From Cryptomeria japonica (Eukaryota > Streptophyta > Pinopsida > Cupressales > Cupressaceae), in NCBI RefSeq assembly GCF_030272615.1, contig NC_081415.1, positions 416,484,757-416,548,756 on the forward strand: a stretch of 64,000 bases of DNA. The letters are read 5' to 3'. The position numbers were made by a program, and so were the translations under genes. The notes under the pieces were generated by a model. The model was not told where the DNA came from and did no database searches. It saw nothing but the letters and a program-made list of their open reading frames with translations. Below, one piece after another: positions 33,672 to 44,200 of the stretch (positions are counted from its first letter, which is position 1; the number at the start of each line of letters is the position of its first letter).

Positions 33672-36600
33672 TCATGTCATCTGTAACAACCTTTCATCTA
33701 GAATCTTATTCCCCTTCCAATTTTCTTTTTTAGCATATGCAATGAATTTTGTCACAATTCCTTCGATTTCTGTGCTTGGAATCTCGGGAAGATTCTTGAT
33801 ACTCTCTTCTAAGTGGATAACCTGATCAAATGCATCTAGAAGAGCTGTGTCCCAGGTAGGTTCAAGTTCCTTAGTTCTATCAATTAGGAGCATGGTGGCA
33901 TACATCTGATCATACTGCTCATCTGTAACATCTGCGTCCTTGCGAAAGATGATCTTGATTCTATCTTCAAATTCTTGTAAATCCACATCTGTCTCGACCT
34001 CGATCCTTCTGCCAAGAATGGTACGAAGTACCTCAAATACTCTGTCCTGGATCGGATTGATCACCTCCTCAACTTGACCACATCTAACACTGATGTCCTC
34101 AAAGAGAACACTCTTTATATGGAGTAAGGTTGACCACTGAAACAAACTGTGAGAATCGCCTTCCAAGATCTTCTCTTGTGCTAAAATTCTTCTGGATGTA
34201 TGTCTTATAACTTTCAAGACAGGAATGACAACGTCCTTGGTGTGGGCAAATGCAGCTACTGTTGCCATCAGTCTGTGGATTATCTCAAGGACTTGGATAG
34301 CCTGGTGGGTGATCTTCGACATCCTTGTAATAAACTCAATGGCCACCGTGTGAGATCTATCCATCCAATTACATGTACGCTGGACCATATTCCTGAATCT
34401 TTCCGCTTCATTGATTGATTGAAGGGGCAATGCCTGCAATGGTGATCTAACTGGATCCTGACGTCCCAAAGGTTCATTGATGTGACTGAAATATGTTCTC
34501 CATGCACCGACCTCTTTCTCAAGCTTTCTATTCTTTTCTACTTCTTCTCTGAACTTGTCCTTCAATGCCTCAAATGTGTCGGTGGCATCATCTAAAGTCT
34601 GCTCTGCTGTGGATGGTCCTAACTCAATAGTCTGTATATCATAGTCCTCCGCTAGGATCTCACCCTCATATTTGTCTGCTGCCGGTGTAGCTACCTGCAG
34701 TTTTCTAGATCCAGTCTCATCTCGAATCATCTTGGACATCTTTGTAGCCTTCTTCTTCTCTGTTGTCATATGTGAACGTCCAACAAGGCTCTCTAGATCG
34801 ATTGCACTGTCTTCGTCCTCAATTACGATCACCTTAGTCAATCTTTCCTTCAACCAATCTGGGATATTTGATCTTGTCTCTTGAACTTGAATTTCTTTGT
34901 GCACTACTTCTTCTTGTCTGGGAGGAGATGTTACTTCATTATCTTCTTCTAAATCATAGTCTTGGAGAGATCCATCGGATGAAACATGCTGTGCCTGTTC
35001 TCCCTCCTGCCTGTCATTCTGTACCATCGATTCCATGGATTCTTCCACTCGAACTGTTTTATCTTCTGGCCTGGAAGAAATACCTGGTGTCTGATCTTTG
35101 TTGGCACCTTGCTTTTTCTTGGAAGGTTCTTTCTTTTCTGATCTTTCCTTTCTCTTTGAACCTCTCGAATGGAGATTGCCCTCACTGGCACATCGAAGGT
35201 TACCTTCACCTGAATTCCTAGGATTAGGATTGCCTTCACTAACGCTGGCTCCACCTTCGGCTGGTTTCTCTTCCAAAGTAAAAGACATGGCTATGCCTTG
35301 TTCTCTCAACTTCTGGTGCTGAACATCTACCCATCTGCGAGTACAAGACAAGACTGGTGCCATCAATCCATCTAAATCCACGGCCTCGGGCTCATTCCAA
35401 TTCAAACTTATTGTCTTGCTTTCTCTATCATATGAAGATTGGATGTGCCTGCCGTTGTCCTGAGCTTGGTCGGCTACTCTGTAAATCTTACATTTCCTGA
35501 TGAAATCCAGAGGCAATCTAGAATGTATCTTACGTTTCACTTCGAGATCATCTAGGAGATTCATCATAAAATCTTCAATCTGGTACTCATGTCTAAATCT
35601 TCTACCGACTGTCTCCTCTAAATGTCCATGAGGATCAAAACTATTCCTCCAAGCAAAAGATGAAAAAGGATACAAGGCTAACTCCCTCTCTGCATCATCC
35701 ATGGCTGAGACACTGGGACATACCTCAACCGAATTACCCAAAATAATAGGTACCTGAACTCCATTCTGATGTCTGTGTCTGAATGCCTTCACATATGCTG
35801 CCAACTGCCTTGTTACTTCAAGTAACACAATCCTGTCTGTCGGGTATCTTGGCAACATGTATGGAGGTAAAGGACATCCATACACTCTAATGTAAGTGAA
35901 CTTAGGAAACTGAATGAACCAAGCACCGTACCTCTTGATTAACTCCTGGGCATCCTGAGATAATCTGTTGTGAATCCCTCCTTGCAACGTCCTGGTGATG
36001 TTCATTGTGAAAGTATCATTGATTAACTTGTAGTTCTTCCCTGGTGGATGATGCAAGTAGGTATAGGATTCACAAACTCTGACCTCGCCGGGTCCTCTTC
36101 CAATCACTCCTCTGTGAGGTAGTCCTGCGTACTCAACGCTCCTGATTAAGGCATAGATGACATATGAACTCATGTGGAAGGACTTAGTGGCCCTGAGTCT
36201 TCTCAACTGTACGTCTAAGCAATGGCTAATTATCCTAGCCCAATGTATTGTACCCTTTCCTTGAACAATCACCTGGATGAAGTAAAACATCCATTTCTCA
36301 AAATAGAAGGCATGAGGTGCTCCTGTAACTCTGTTGAGCATGGTGATCAAATCTCTGTACTCCTCTTGGAAATCAATCCTGTGTGGTGTGTTCGGTACTT
36401 TGCTCAGACGGGGACGACTCTTAAGTAGCCAGTTCTTGTTGATTATGCTTAGGCAAGCATCTGGATCATCATCGTACACTGATCTGGCTCCTTCAATGCT
36501 CTTGTATATCATGTCCCTGTGCTCTGGAAGATGAAAGGCTTCACTTATGGCCTCCTCTGAAAGGTACGCCAAAATGTTTCCCTCATTGGACACAATTGTC

Positions 36601-36848
36601 CTGGACTGTGGATTGTAATGACGGGCACACTCGATCATCAACTCGTGGCACTGAATAGCTGGAGGAAAACCGGCCGCCTTAATGATGCCACTTTCTATTA
36701 TTCTCCGGGCGACAGGTGATGGCTTGCCGATGTAAGGGACCTCTCGGAACTTCTTCGTGCTAAAGTTCCCCAAGCTTGTATCTCCAATGTTGCTCCACTT
36801 GGACACGATCTTAGTCTCCACTTCTTCGGTCTTCTGATCTTCTTTCAT
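33672..36848 (-). CDS. ORF2: LTR-encoded protein of unknown function, 1,058 aa, intact
   Basis: A complete frame inside the 3' LTR, in the same direction as Gag-Pol. Residues about 40-350 form the conserved part: SGIIKAAGFPPAIQC, AISEAFHLP, EKWMFYFIQ (about 187), MSSYVIYAL, NDTFTMNITRTLQGGIH (about 275) and WFIQFPKFTYIRV (about 315). Residues about 540-650 are acidic and basic low complexity with a nuclear-localisation-like cluster (KRKERSEKKEPSKKKQ, about 565). An IPDWLKERL motif follows at about 656, then coiled-coil-like helix (FREEVEKNRKLEKEV, about 770) and a helical C-terminus. No enzyme motif, membrane segment or zinc finger is seen. It loosely recalls plant mobile-domain and 'putative plant transposon' proteins, but I could not establish that. 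Broken relatives in B and D share the motifs. An out-of-frame ATG 45 bases upstream, just after the splice acceptor, opens a 27-codon overlapping frame. Confidence 0.85.
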   Translation of the reverse strand: MKEDQKTEEVETKIVSKWSNIGDTSLGNFSTKKFREVPYIGKPSPVARRIIESGIIKAAGFPPAIQCHELMIECARHYNPQSRTIVSNEGNILAYLSEEAISEAFHLPEHRDMIYKSIEGARSVYDDDPDACLSIINKNWLLKSRPRLSKVPNTPHRIDFQEEYRDLITMLNRVTGAPHAFYFEKWMFYFIQVIVQGKGTIHWARIISHCLDVQLRRLRATKSFHMSSYVIYALIRSVEYAGLPHRGVIGRGPGEVRVCESYTYLHHPPGKNYKLINDTFTMNITRTLQGGIHNRLSQDAQELIKRYGAWFIQFPKFTYIRVYGCPLPPYMLPRYPTDRIVLLEVTRQLAAYVKAFRHRHQNGVQVPIILGNSVEVCPSVSAMDDAERELALYPFSSFAWRNSFDPHGHLEETVGRRFRHEYQIEDFMMNLLDDLEVKRKIHSRLPLDFIRKCKIYRVADQAQDNGRHIQSSYDRESKTISLNWNEPEAVDLDGLMAPVLSCTRRWVDVQHQKLREQGIAMSFTLEEKPAEGGASVSEGNPNPRNSGEGNLRCASEGNLHSRGSKRKERSEKKEPSKKKQGANKDQTPGISSRPEDKTVRVEESMESMVQNDRQEGEQAQHVSSDGSLQDYDLEEDNEVTSPPRQEEVVHKEIQVQETRSNIPDWLKERLTKVIVIEDEDSAIDLESLVGRSHMTTEKKKATKMSKMIRDETGSRKLQVATPAADKYEGEILAEDYDIQTIELGPSTAEQTLDDATDTFEALKDKFREEVEKNRKLEKEVGAWRTYFSHINEPLGRQDPVRSPLQALPLQSINEAERFRNMVQRTCNWMDRSHTVAIEFITRMSKITHQAIQVLEIIHRLMATVAAFAHTKDVVIPVLKVIRHTSRRILAQEKILEGDSHSLFQWSTLLHIKSVLFEDISVRCGQVEEVINPIQDRVFEVLRTILGRRIEVETDVDLQEFEDRIKIIFRKDADVTDEQYDQMYATMLLIDRTKELEPTWDTALLDAFDQVIHLEESIKNLPEIPSTEIEGIVTKFIAYAKKENWKGNKILDERLLQMT

Positions 36849-36896
36849 GAGGGGCCGAGCGACTGGTGGATGCTCCCGCCTTTGGGGTCGCCATAC

Positions 36897-37103
36897 CTAC
36901 ACAACATTTCACTATAAGAAATAGATTTTTGAAACAAATAACGTAGATAAGAGAGATAGATTTTAGGAAACCTCATGATAAGTCCCTAGAGTTATCATTT
37001 CCTAAAATACAACGATTGAGCTGAGAGAAATTCAAGAATCAAAATTTCAAAAATTGAAATATGACGATGAATGAATAAAACAATAATAATTAAATCGCCA
37101 TAC
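36897..37103 (-). other. Probable intron upstream of ORF2
   Basis: In sense the donor is ATCGAG|GTATGG and the acceptor GTTGTGTAG|G, 207 nt apart. Both borders are kept in the 5' LTR (donor near 50085, acceptor near 49878), and B has a similar acceptor just before ORF2. It would lie in the 5' untranslated part of an ORF2 mRNA. Confidence 0.4.
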
Positions 37104-37569
37104 CTCGATAGAGAGCTAACTCTAGAATGCAAAAACAAAATTCGCCTAGGCAAAATTTGAGGTATAAGATAATCTTCAATATGGTTCCCTCAAAATATAC
37201 TTCGCCACCTCTGGATAGAATGTGATCTTCACTTATCGCCTTGGACGTGGTCTCAAATGGATCTTCAAATTCGCACAAATAAATCTCCAAGTCTTTAGCA
37301 AATTCGCCTTAGGCGTGATCTTCAAATTCGCACCACCTTTGGTTTGGAATCGCACCACCTTTGATAGCTAAGCGCGCCACCCTTGGATGAATGAAATTCG
37401 CACCACCTTTGGCCTTCAACGCAATTCGCACTCTACACAAGATGATACTAGCGCCACCTTTGGTTTGAAATCGCACCACCTTTGAACACACTTTGCACTA
37501 TATTCGCCTCTTCTTGATTCGCATGAAGGAAGGTAAAAATGATTATGTAAAAATGAACGTTTCACTCCC

Positions 37570-37580
37570 CTTATAAATAG
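37570..37580 (-). promoter_or_regulatory. Upstream LTR TATA box (probable ORF2 promoter)
   Basis: In sense GAGCGCTATTTATAAGGGGAG, about 720 bp before the ORF2 start and just after the hairpin array. The corresponding site in the 5' LTR is GCGCTATAAAGGGAGG and in C' GCGCCTATAAAGGAG, so the element is conserved. Confidence 0.55.
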
Positions 37581-37909
37581 CGCTCATACCCTTTCACCTC
37601 TTAGGCCGACTTTGACAAATAAAACCATTTTTAAATGATTTGCAATAAAATAACAAGGCCGACTTGCCTAATTGGGCGCTTCAAACCGATTTTTATATTA
37701 ATTAAATAATTAATTATAAATGCCTTGCGTTTTTTTTTTTTAAATGAGAATTTCGATTTTTAATAAAGGCAAAATATAATTAATAAAAGATAACGCCATA
37801 TTAAATGCTAAATAAAAATGGATTTTCAATTTTTTAATCGATTTAGCATTTAAGGAAATTTAAATTTGTTTGTTTGGCGCCAAAATTGGAAAACAAAGGG
37901 ACGTACCTC

Positions 37910-39850
37910 ATCGCTCTGGTCCCTTGGAGAGGGACAGGAGCGATTCACTATCTTTGGCATGATTCTTGCATTTCTTACGTCCAACTCCTTCATCTCCACG
38001 TTAAAAATCGATCACCTTGATGGTCCTTCGAATTTGATCGCCTTGTGTGCGCATATGGGTGTCCTTTAAGTGCATATCGCCCTGGTCCTTGTCCAAAGGA
38101 CTGGAGCGATCTTCTTGTTTTCATGTCCATCTCGCATTCACCTTGCGTTCTTTGACCTTCGAAATATCATTGCTTGTGTCCTTTGCGCTTATTTCCACTT
38201 GCTTTTGCAAGGTACTTTCGATGTTATAAGGATCATCGCCCTTGTCCCTTGAAGAGGGACAGGAGCGATCCACATGTTTTCCTTGGCCTTGTCAACTTTG
38301 TACTTCGATCTTCATGGTAATGTCCTTCAAACGTCGTCCTTCACCTTACCTAACCTTGCTTCGCTTTGATCTTTGAAGGGACGGGAGTGTTTTAATAGCA
38401 TCGCCTTGGTCCTTGTCCAAAGGACAGGAGCGATCTTGATTTTTTCACGTTCAACATGCATTTTGACCTTCGATCCTTCATTGTGATGTTTTCCAAACGC
38501 CTTCCTTTGTCTTGCTTAACCTCGCCTTGTTTCGATTTTGGGGGAATATGAGCGCTTTTGATAGGATCGCCCTGGTCCTTGTCCAAAGGACAGGAGCGAT
38601 GTGGGGCCTTTACACCATTTGGCGATGTTTGGACGTTCAACTCTCTTGTTTATCACCTTGTTGTCATACCATGGACCCTCCAGAACATTGCAATGTTTTG
38701 TCCTTACGTAAATTTTGCATAAAATGGGCAATGCATCTAACATCGCCCTGGTCCCTTCCTGAGGGACAGGAGCGAAGTTCATCATTATATGCTTGTTCTT
38801 GTTTGTACCAACTTGCAATCAACTTCATTGCGTGAAATGACGTCCTTTCGACCTTCTTGGTTGCTCGAAACTTTGTTCGCCTTTTGAAATCTACGCCATT
38901 ATGTAGATATCGCTCTGGTCCCTTACCAAAGGACAGGAGCGATCTAGGTCTTTAGAGTACAAATCCTTCCATGTGATGACCTTTGTAACGTTTGCGCCTG
39001 GTGGAAATGCCTTGAAATGTCCTCGCCACCTTTTGTCCTGGCTTGGATCGGTCTTGAACCTTGGAGGGACGACCTTGAACTTGAGAGGGACGTATCTTCA
39101 CCCTTGTATCGCCCTGGTCCCTTGGAGAGGGACAGGAGCGATTTTTCCCCTGTGGCTTTCATCTTACTTTGCCATGCTCTAAGTTTATATTCAACGGACT
39201 CGTCCTTCTTCCCTCCATTCGTTCATGCCTTGACATCATTTGTAACTTTGCAAGAAGAGCAATTATATCAAAAATCGCTCTGGTCCCTTCCTGAGGGACA
39301 GGAGCGAACTAGGCATTTAGCACTGTTATGGACGTTCAAAAATCTTCAATTTATATTCAATGCGTTCATCCCATGTTCTCCTTCGTTTTTGAACGTAAAC
39401 TTGTCTTGACCCTTGTCTGGTTTTTGCAAAATGGAGGGAATCGCTCTGGTCCCTGGGAGAGGGACGAGAGCTACAAGGTACCTCGCCCTGGTCCCTTGGA
39501 GAGGGACAGGAGCGATTTGGTCAATATAGGTCATTTTCCTTCATTTTTTGCATCTCAAATTATATTCATTTGGCAAAGTATCTTCCTTCGGACGTCCTCC
39601 AGTTGCTGAGCTATCAAAATCTTGCATGGGCATGGCGAAATTTGAATTGTAGCTCCGGTCCTTCACTGAGGGACAGGAGCGATTTTCCTTCTGGAGACCT
39701 TTCTGTGCTCATGAAAATCTTCAATTTATATTCAATGAAAAGATCTCGTCGTTCTTCATCACTTCAAACGTAAAATTTGTCTGGGCTCTGCAAGGACAAT
39801 GAGATATTTGAAATTGAGCTCCCGTCCTTCACTGAGGGACAGGAGCGATT
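37910..39850 (-). repeat. Hairpin array in 3' LTR of A: 13 copies, about 167-bp spacing
   Basis: Each copy is an inverted pair of about 15 bp (plus-strand ATCGCCCTGGTCCCT, loop TGGAG, AGGGACAGGAGCGAT). Copies start near 37910, 38075, 38234, 38400, 38566, 38741, 38909, 39108, 39275, 39439, 39482, 39651 and 39818. Apart from one extra close copy, the spacing is 159-199 bp and mostly 164-169 bp. The sequence between hairpins is much less conserved, though motifs such as CTTCAATTTATATTCAA recur. Changes in one arm are often matched in the other, for example CTTGTCC with AAAGGAC and CTTCACT with GAGGGAC. Confidence 0.9.
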
Positions 39851-40289
39851 TTGCTCCTACAGGCCAAAATAACAAGATTTTTCACATTTTAACACTTCAC
39901 GAGGCGAAAACAAATCAATTCCAATGCCCAGGATCAAACTTCAAAAAGTCAAAATTTGGTCAAAATATTCAATCAGACAAAAATTCACATTGACGGTCAT
40001 CCTTTAGACAAGTTTAAGCTCTGCATGAACATTCCAATTGAAAATTAGACCATTTTGGCGAATTCATTGCATTCAAAAATTTGCTTCTAGGAAAGAAGCT
40101 CAAAAAGCTCTCAAAAGCGACTGGATTTTGGCTTGAAAAGGCAAAATTTAAAACCCTAAGGCTTAGCCCTAAATCCAGACAACTAACGGACTAACAAAAC
40201 CCTAAAAACGAAAGCGAAAACGAACAAAAACAAGCAAAAAAGAGGGGGTCCCCATTTGCGATGGGGCGATGTGTGAAATGGTCACAACA

Positions 40290-41236
40290 TCTGGCGACAC
40301 CACTGAGAAATGTTGCAAAACATTTGGGAATCAATCCTTCTAAAGGAAGACTCAGAAAACCTCCCTCAACAAAACCAGGAGTTAAGAAACACTTACAAGA
40401 AGAGACCATCATATTGAGACAAAGTATCAAATCCACAGTTACCCATGTGTGTGCAAATGCGTTAATTCCCCTCAACAAGACAATCATGATCTTCAGGTTC
40501 CCCTGTGATAAGCTACATGGTTCGTCTAAACTCCAAAAGCATCCTGGATAGAGCCTCGCTGCCAGTCAGACGTCCATAGTCCCGACGAGGTTATCGCCGC
40601 AAGCTCACGAACATTGCTCCATTGCCAGTCAGGCGTCTATAGCCCCGATGGAGTTACTCGCATATTCCCTTTAGCCAATTTGATATTTCCTTTTAGCTCA
40701 TTTTGATTTTTTCTCATCTTTTCAACTTTTCTTTTGATACTGCTTTTCAGTTCTGTCAATTCTTTGGCTTGTGAGTAACGAAACTCACTAGGGTTTGAGG
40801 GTTGCGGTGGCGCTGAAGCTAGACTTTAGATTTTTCACTGATCACAGCTTCGCCTGTAAACCATAATGACTCGGAGATTATAAGTGTGTGAAAATATAAT
40901 AACTGAAGGACAAAAATACGTGAGTTCAATAAGCTAATCTACTTCAATGCAAATATGTCCTGACTCAAAGCTTCATTAAAAGAAACTCCCTTAGTAATTC
41001 CAAAAGACCTCATGATTTTCCAAATGCATCCAACAATCTAGCAGGAAGTCAGAGCGTAATATAACAAAATCACCCAATGCCAAATGGATACCCCTCAGGA
41101 CAAAACAACTAACCTAAAAGCAAAAGCACCTAAACTAAGAAAAAAACAAAAGGCAAACCAACGCGAGAAAAACAAACAAACGGAAAACGACGAAAGCAAA
41201 CTAAACTAGCTATGTACAAGGGAAGGCCTTGGCATT
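40290..41236 (-). other. 3' untranslated internal region of element A
   Basis: It runs from the Gag-Pol stop codon to the 3' LTR and is non-coding. Next to the LTR the plus strand reads TCTGGCGACACCACTGAG, where a polypurine tract would be expected. The same border occurs in element B. It also holds two copies of a GCTGCCAGTCAGACGTC- or TTGCCAGTCAGGCGTC-like block (40560-40640). Confidence 0.6.
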
Positions 41237-44200
41237 TTAGGATTGGAAATAGTGTTTGAGATATCTCCCATTGACAGGCAACGGAATGTCCTCTCCAGTT
41301 AAAGTCTGCAACCTAAATGCATTTTCTCCCAATATCTCTGAAATTTGATAAGGACCTTTCCAAAGCTTATCAAACTTATCATGTTCTCCTCTTTTCTCAT
41401 GAGCTTTGTCCCAATACAGGACGAGATCCGAAATTCGGAACGCCTTGACTCTTGCTTGTCGATCAAACCATCTCTTCACCACTCCTTGATGTTTAGCAAA
41501 GGTCTCTAGTGCTTGATCTCGTTTCTCTTCTAAATTCATCAACTGTGTCAACCTGGCCTGCACTGCATCAGTGTCTTCCATGTACTCCTGAATGAATCTC
41601 AAGGTTGGAATCCTGAGTTGCATGGGGAAGACTGGGTCTTGGCCATAGACTAGGAAATAAGGCGAAATGCCTAATGCGTTCTTTGTTCTGATTCTGTCTG
41701 CCCATAAAGCAAATCTCAGCTGGGTGTGCCATTCTCTTGGACTTCTCTCTAATAATTTCTTGATTACGCTGAGCAAATTTTTGTTTGTAGATTCTGCTAA
41801 TCCATTACCCTGAGGATAATAATTTGATGAAAACTTGAGGGTTATCCCGTACTCAAAAGCCCAATTTGAGAATCTCAATGATGTGAATGCCGATCCATTG
41901 TCGCAAACCAACGCATAAGGGCATCCAAACCTTGTGATTATGTTCTCCTCTAGAAACTTGATTACAACTTCAGTAGAACAAACCTTAAGTGCCTGTGCCT
42001 CTGACCATCTGGTACAATAATCAGTAGCTGTAATGATGTACTTGTGTTGTGCTGAGGATGCGGGGTTGATGACACCAATAAAGTCCATTCCCCATTTCGC
42101 AAATGGTCTGGCTTCGATCACGGGATTCAGTGGCATGGCAGGATTTCTCTCTCTTATAGCTGCGACTTGGCATGTGTGGCAAGTCTTAATGTGATTGAAC
42201 GTATCTTTAAAAAGCGTAGGCCAGTAATATCCTGCTCTTAGGATCTGGTGAGCTGTGGCGAGGTTGGCTCCATGTCCGGTTCCAAACTTGGAATGGAAAT
42301 GTTCAATTATCTGCTTTGCTTCGTCTTTGCCAACACACCTCAGGTATACTCCTTCATAATTTTTCCGGTATAGAACAGATCCTTGAAGCACGTAATGTTG
42401 ACACTTTAACCTTAATGCTCTCTTTTGTGTAGGTGTCATCTGAGCAGGACATCTGTGATTAAGCAAATATGTCACAATGTCTTTGTACCATTCATCAGGT
42501 GTGACATCTTCTAATTCATAAATTTGTTGGACTAATCCTGGCCCATCTATCGCTAATGTCTGTGCCAAAGCTTGTCCTCGGACAAGTTTCATGGGTTGTA
42601 TCTCAATATCAAATTCTTGGATAATGGCGACCCACTTTCCTCTTCTCTCTCCTAATTCATTTTGCATGAGAAGAGTCTTGACTGCCGCATCAGGCACTAT
42701 TGCATAAATCTTGGCTCTCAGGAGGTAATGTCTGAATTTTTTAACTGCCTTTACTAATGCGTATGCTTGCTTTTCAACATTTGGATATCTTAATTCTGCG
42801 TCTTTCAACGGGGTGCTCATGAAAGTAATGGGATTTTCATCCCTCTCTTCACTTCTTTGGGTGAGAATGGCGGCACAAGTGTATTCGGAGGCGAAGGAAT
42901 ATAAATAAAATGGTTTGAGATAATCAGGACTAATCAAGACTGGCGCCTCCATAATTGCGGTCTTTATTTCTTCAAATGCTCTTCTGGCTTGTGGAGTCCA
43001 CTCGACCTTTGCATCTTTCTTTAACATTTCATTCAATGGCCTGACAATCTCGGCAAATCCGGTAATGAATTTTCGGACGAAGTTGATTTTGCCGAAAAAT
43101 GATTTGAGCTCTTTCTTGCTTGCTGGCAAATTGATAGTAGATATGGCCTTCACCCTTTCAGGATCAATAGATATTCCTTTCTCTGAAATGACATGTCCTA
43201 AAAGCTTTCCTTCTGTGACTCCAAATATGCATTTCTTCGGATTAAGGGAGACACCGTATCTTCTACATCTTTGGAAAACTCTTCTCAAATCTTCCACATG
43301 ATCTCCTCTCTGCCTAGAGAAAACTGTGATATCATCCATATATATAATAATGCTTTTACCAATTAAATCTCTGAAAGCGATATCCATAGCTCTCTGGAAT
43401 GTGGCCCCGGCGTTTATGAGTCCAAAAGGCATTCTCTTATAGGCAAATGTTCCCCATTTGGTGGTGAAAGCAGTCTTTATTCGATCTTCAGGTTCGACTA
43501 GGACTTGATTGTATCCTGAATATCCGTCTAGGAAGGACATCATTTGTGATCCATTGACGATCTGCAGTACTTCATCTAATGATGGAAGCGGATAGTTATC
43601 TTTCTCTGATGCTCTGTTGAGATTTCTGAAATCAACACACAATCTGATCTCTCCATTTTTCTTTCTAACCGGCACCAGGTTGGCGACCCACGTCGAATGT
43701 CTTACTGGGAAGATGATTTTAGCTGTGAGTAACTTTTTCACTTCTTGGTATATCAGCGGTTCTAACAAAGGATTGACGGGTCTTTGTCTTTGCCTGAATG
43801 GCTTGCTTCCTGGTTTCAACGGGATTGTGTGAGTGATAACCGCAGTGTCGTAGGTCTTGAGATCTTCATAGCTCCATGCGATGACATCTGGGAAGTCCTT
43901 CATGTTCTTCAGGATTCCATCCTTTTCAGTCGCTGTGCAGGACTTTCCAATGAAAACATTTTTAACTTGTGTCTCGTCACCTAGATTGATCACGTCACAC
44001 ATATTGCCTTCTACACTGTGATTCTTCTTTTCTTTCAACTTGTCAGGATCAAAAATCCTTTCTAATTCGACCATTCCTTTCGGAATAGTGTTTGTTTTTA
44101 AGTTCAGGACTCCTTCGGCATCGAACTCGGCTTCACCCACTTCATCTTCATCTATGATCTGTGTTAAGAAGACGTCTGTGCTGGTTAGGAAGTCTAGAAT

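Larger units (their letters stand above)
32639..40289 (-). repeat. 3' LTR of element A (7.65 kb) carrying ORF2
   Basis: In sense it begins TGTTGTGACC and ends ACGTCAACA. In order it contains the GGGGACCCCC start block, 13 hairpin units (39850 to 37910), a TATA box (37580-37570), a probable intron (37103-36897), ORF2 (36848-33672), the CCCTAATTAGGG block, a second TATA box (33488-33479), an AATAAA signal (about 33342-33337) and the terminal region. The last 190 bp match the 5' LTR at about 95 percent by eye and the first 900 bp at about 90 percent. The middle diverges, and ORF2 is absent from the 5' LTR. Confidence 0.85.

Noticed and set aside
37910-39850. CRISPR-like array because of regular short palindromic repeats
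   Set aside because: Repeats are imperfect, spacers are about 130 bp, there are no cas genes, and the array lies in a plant LTR.
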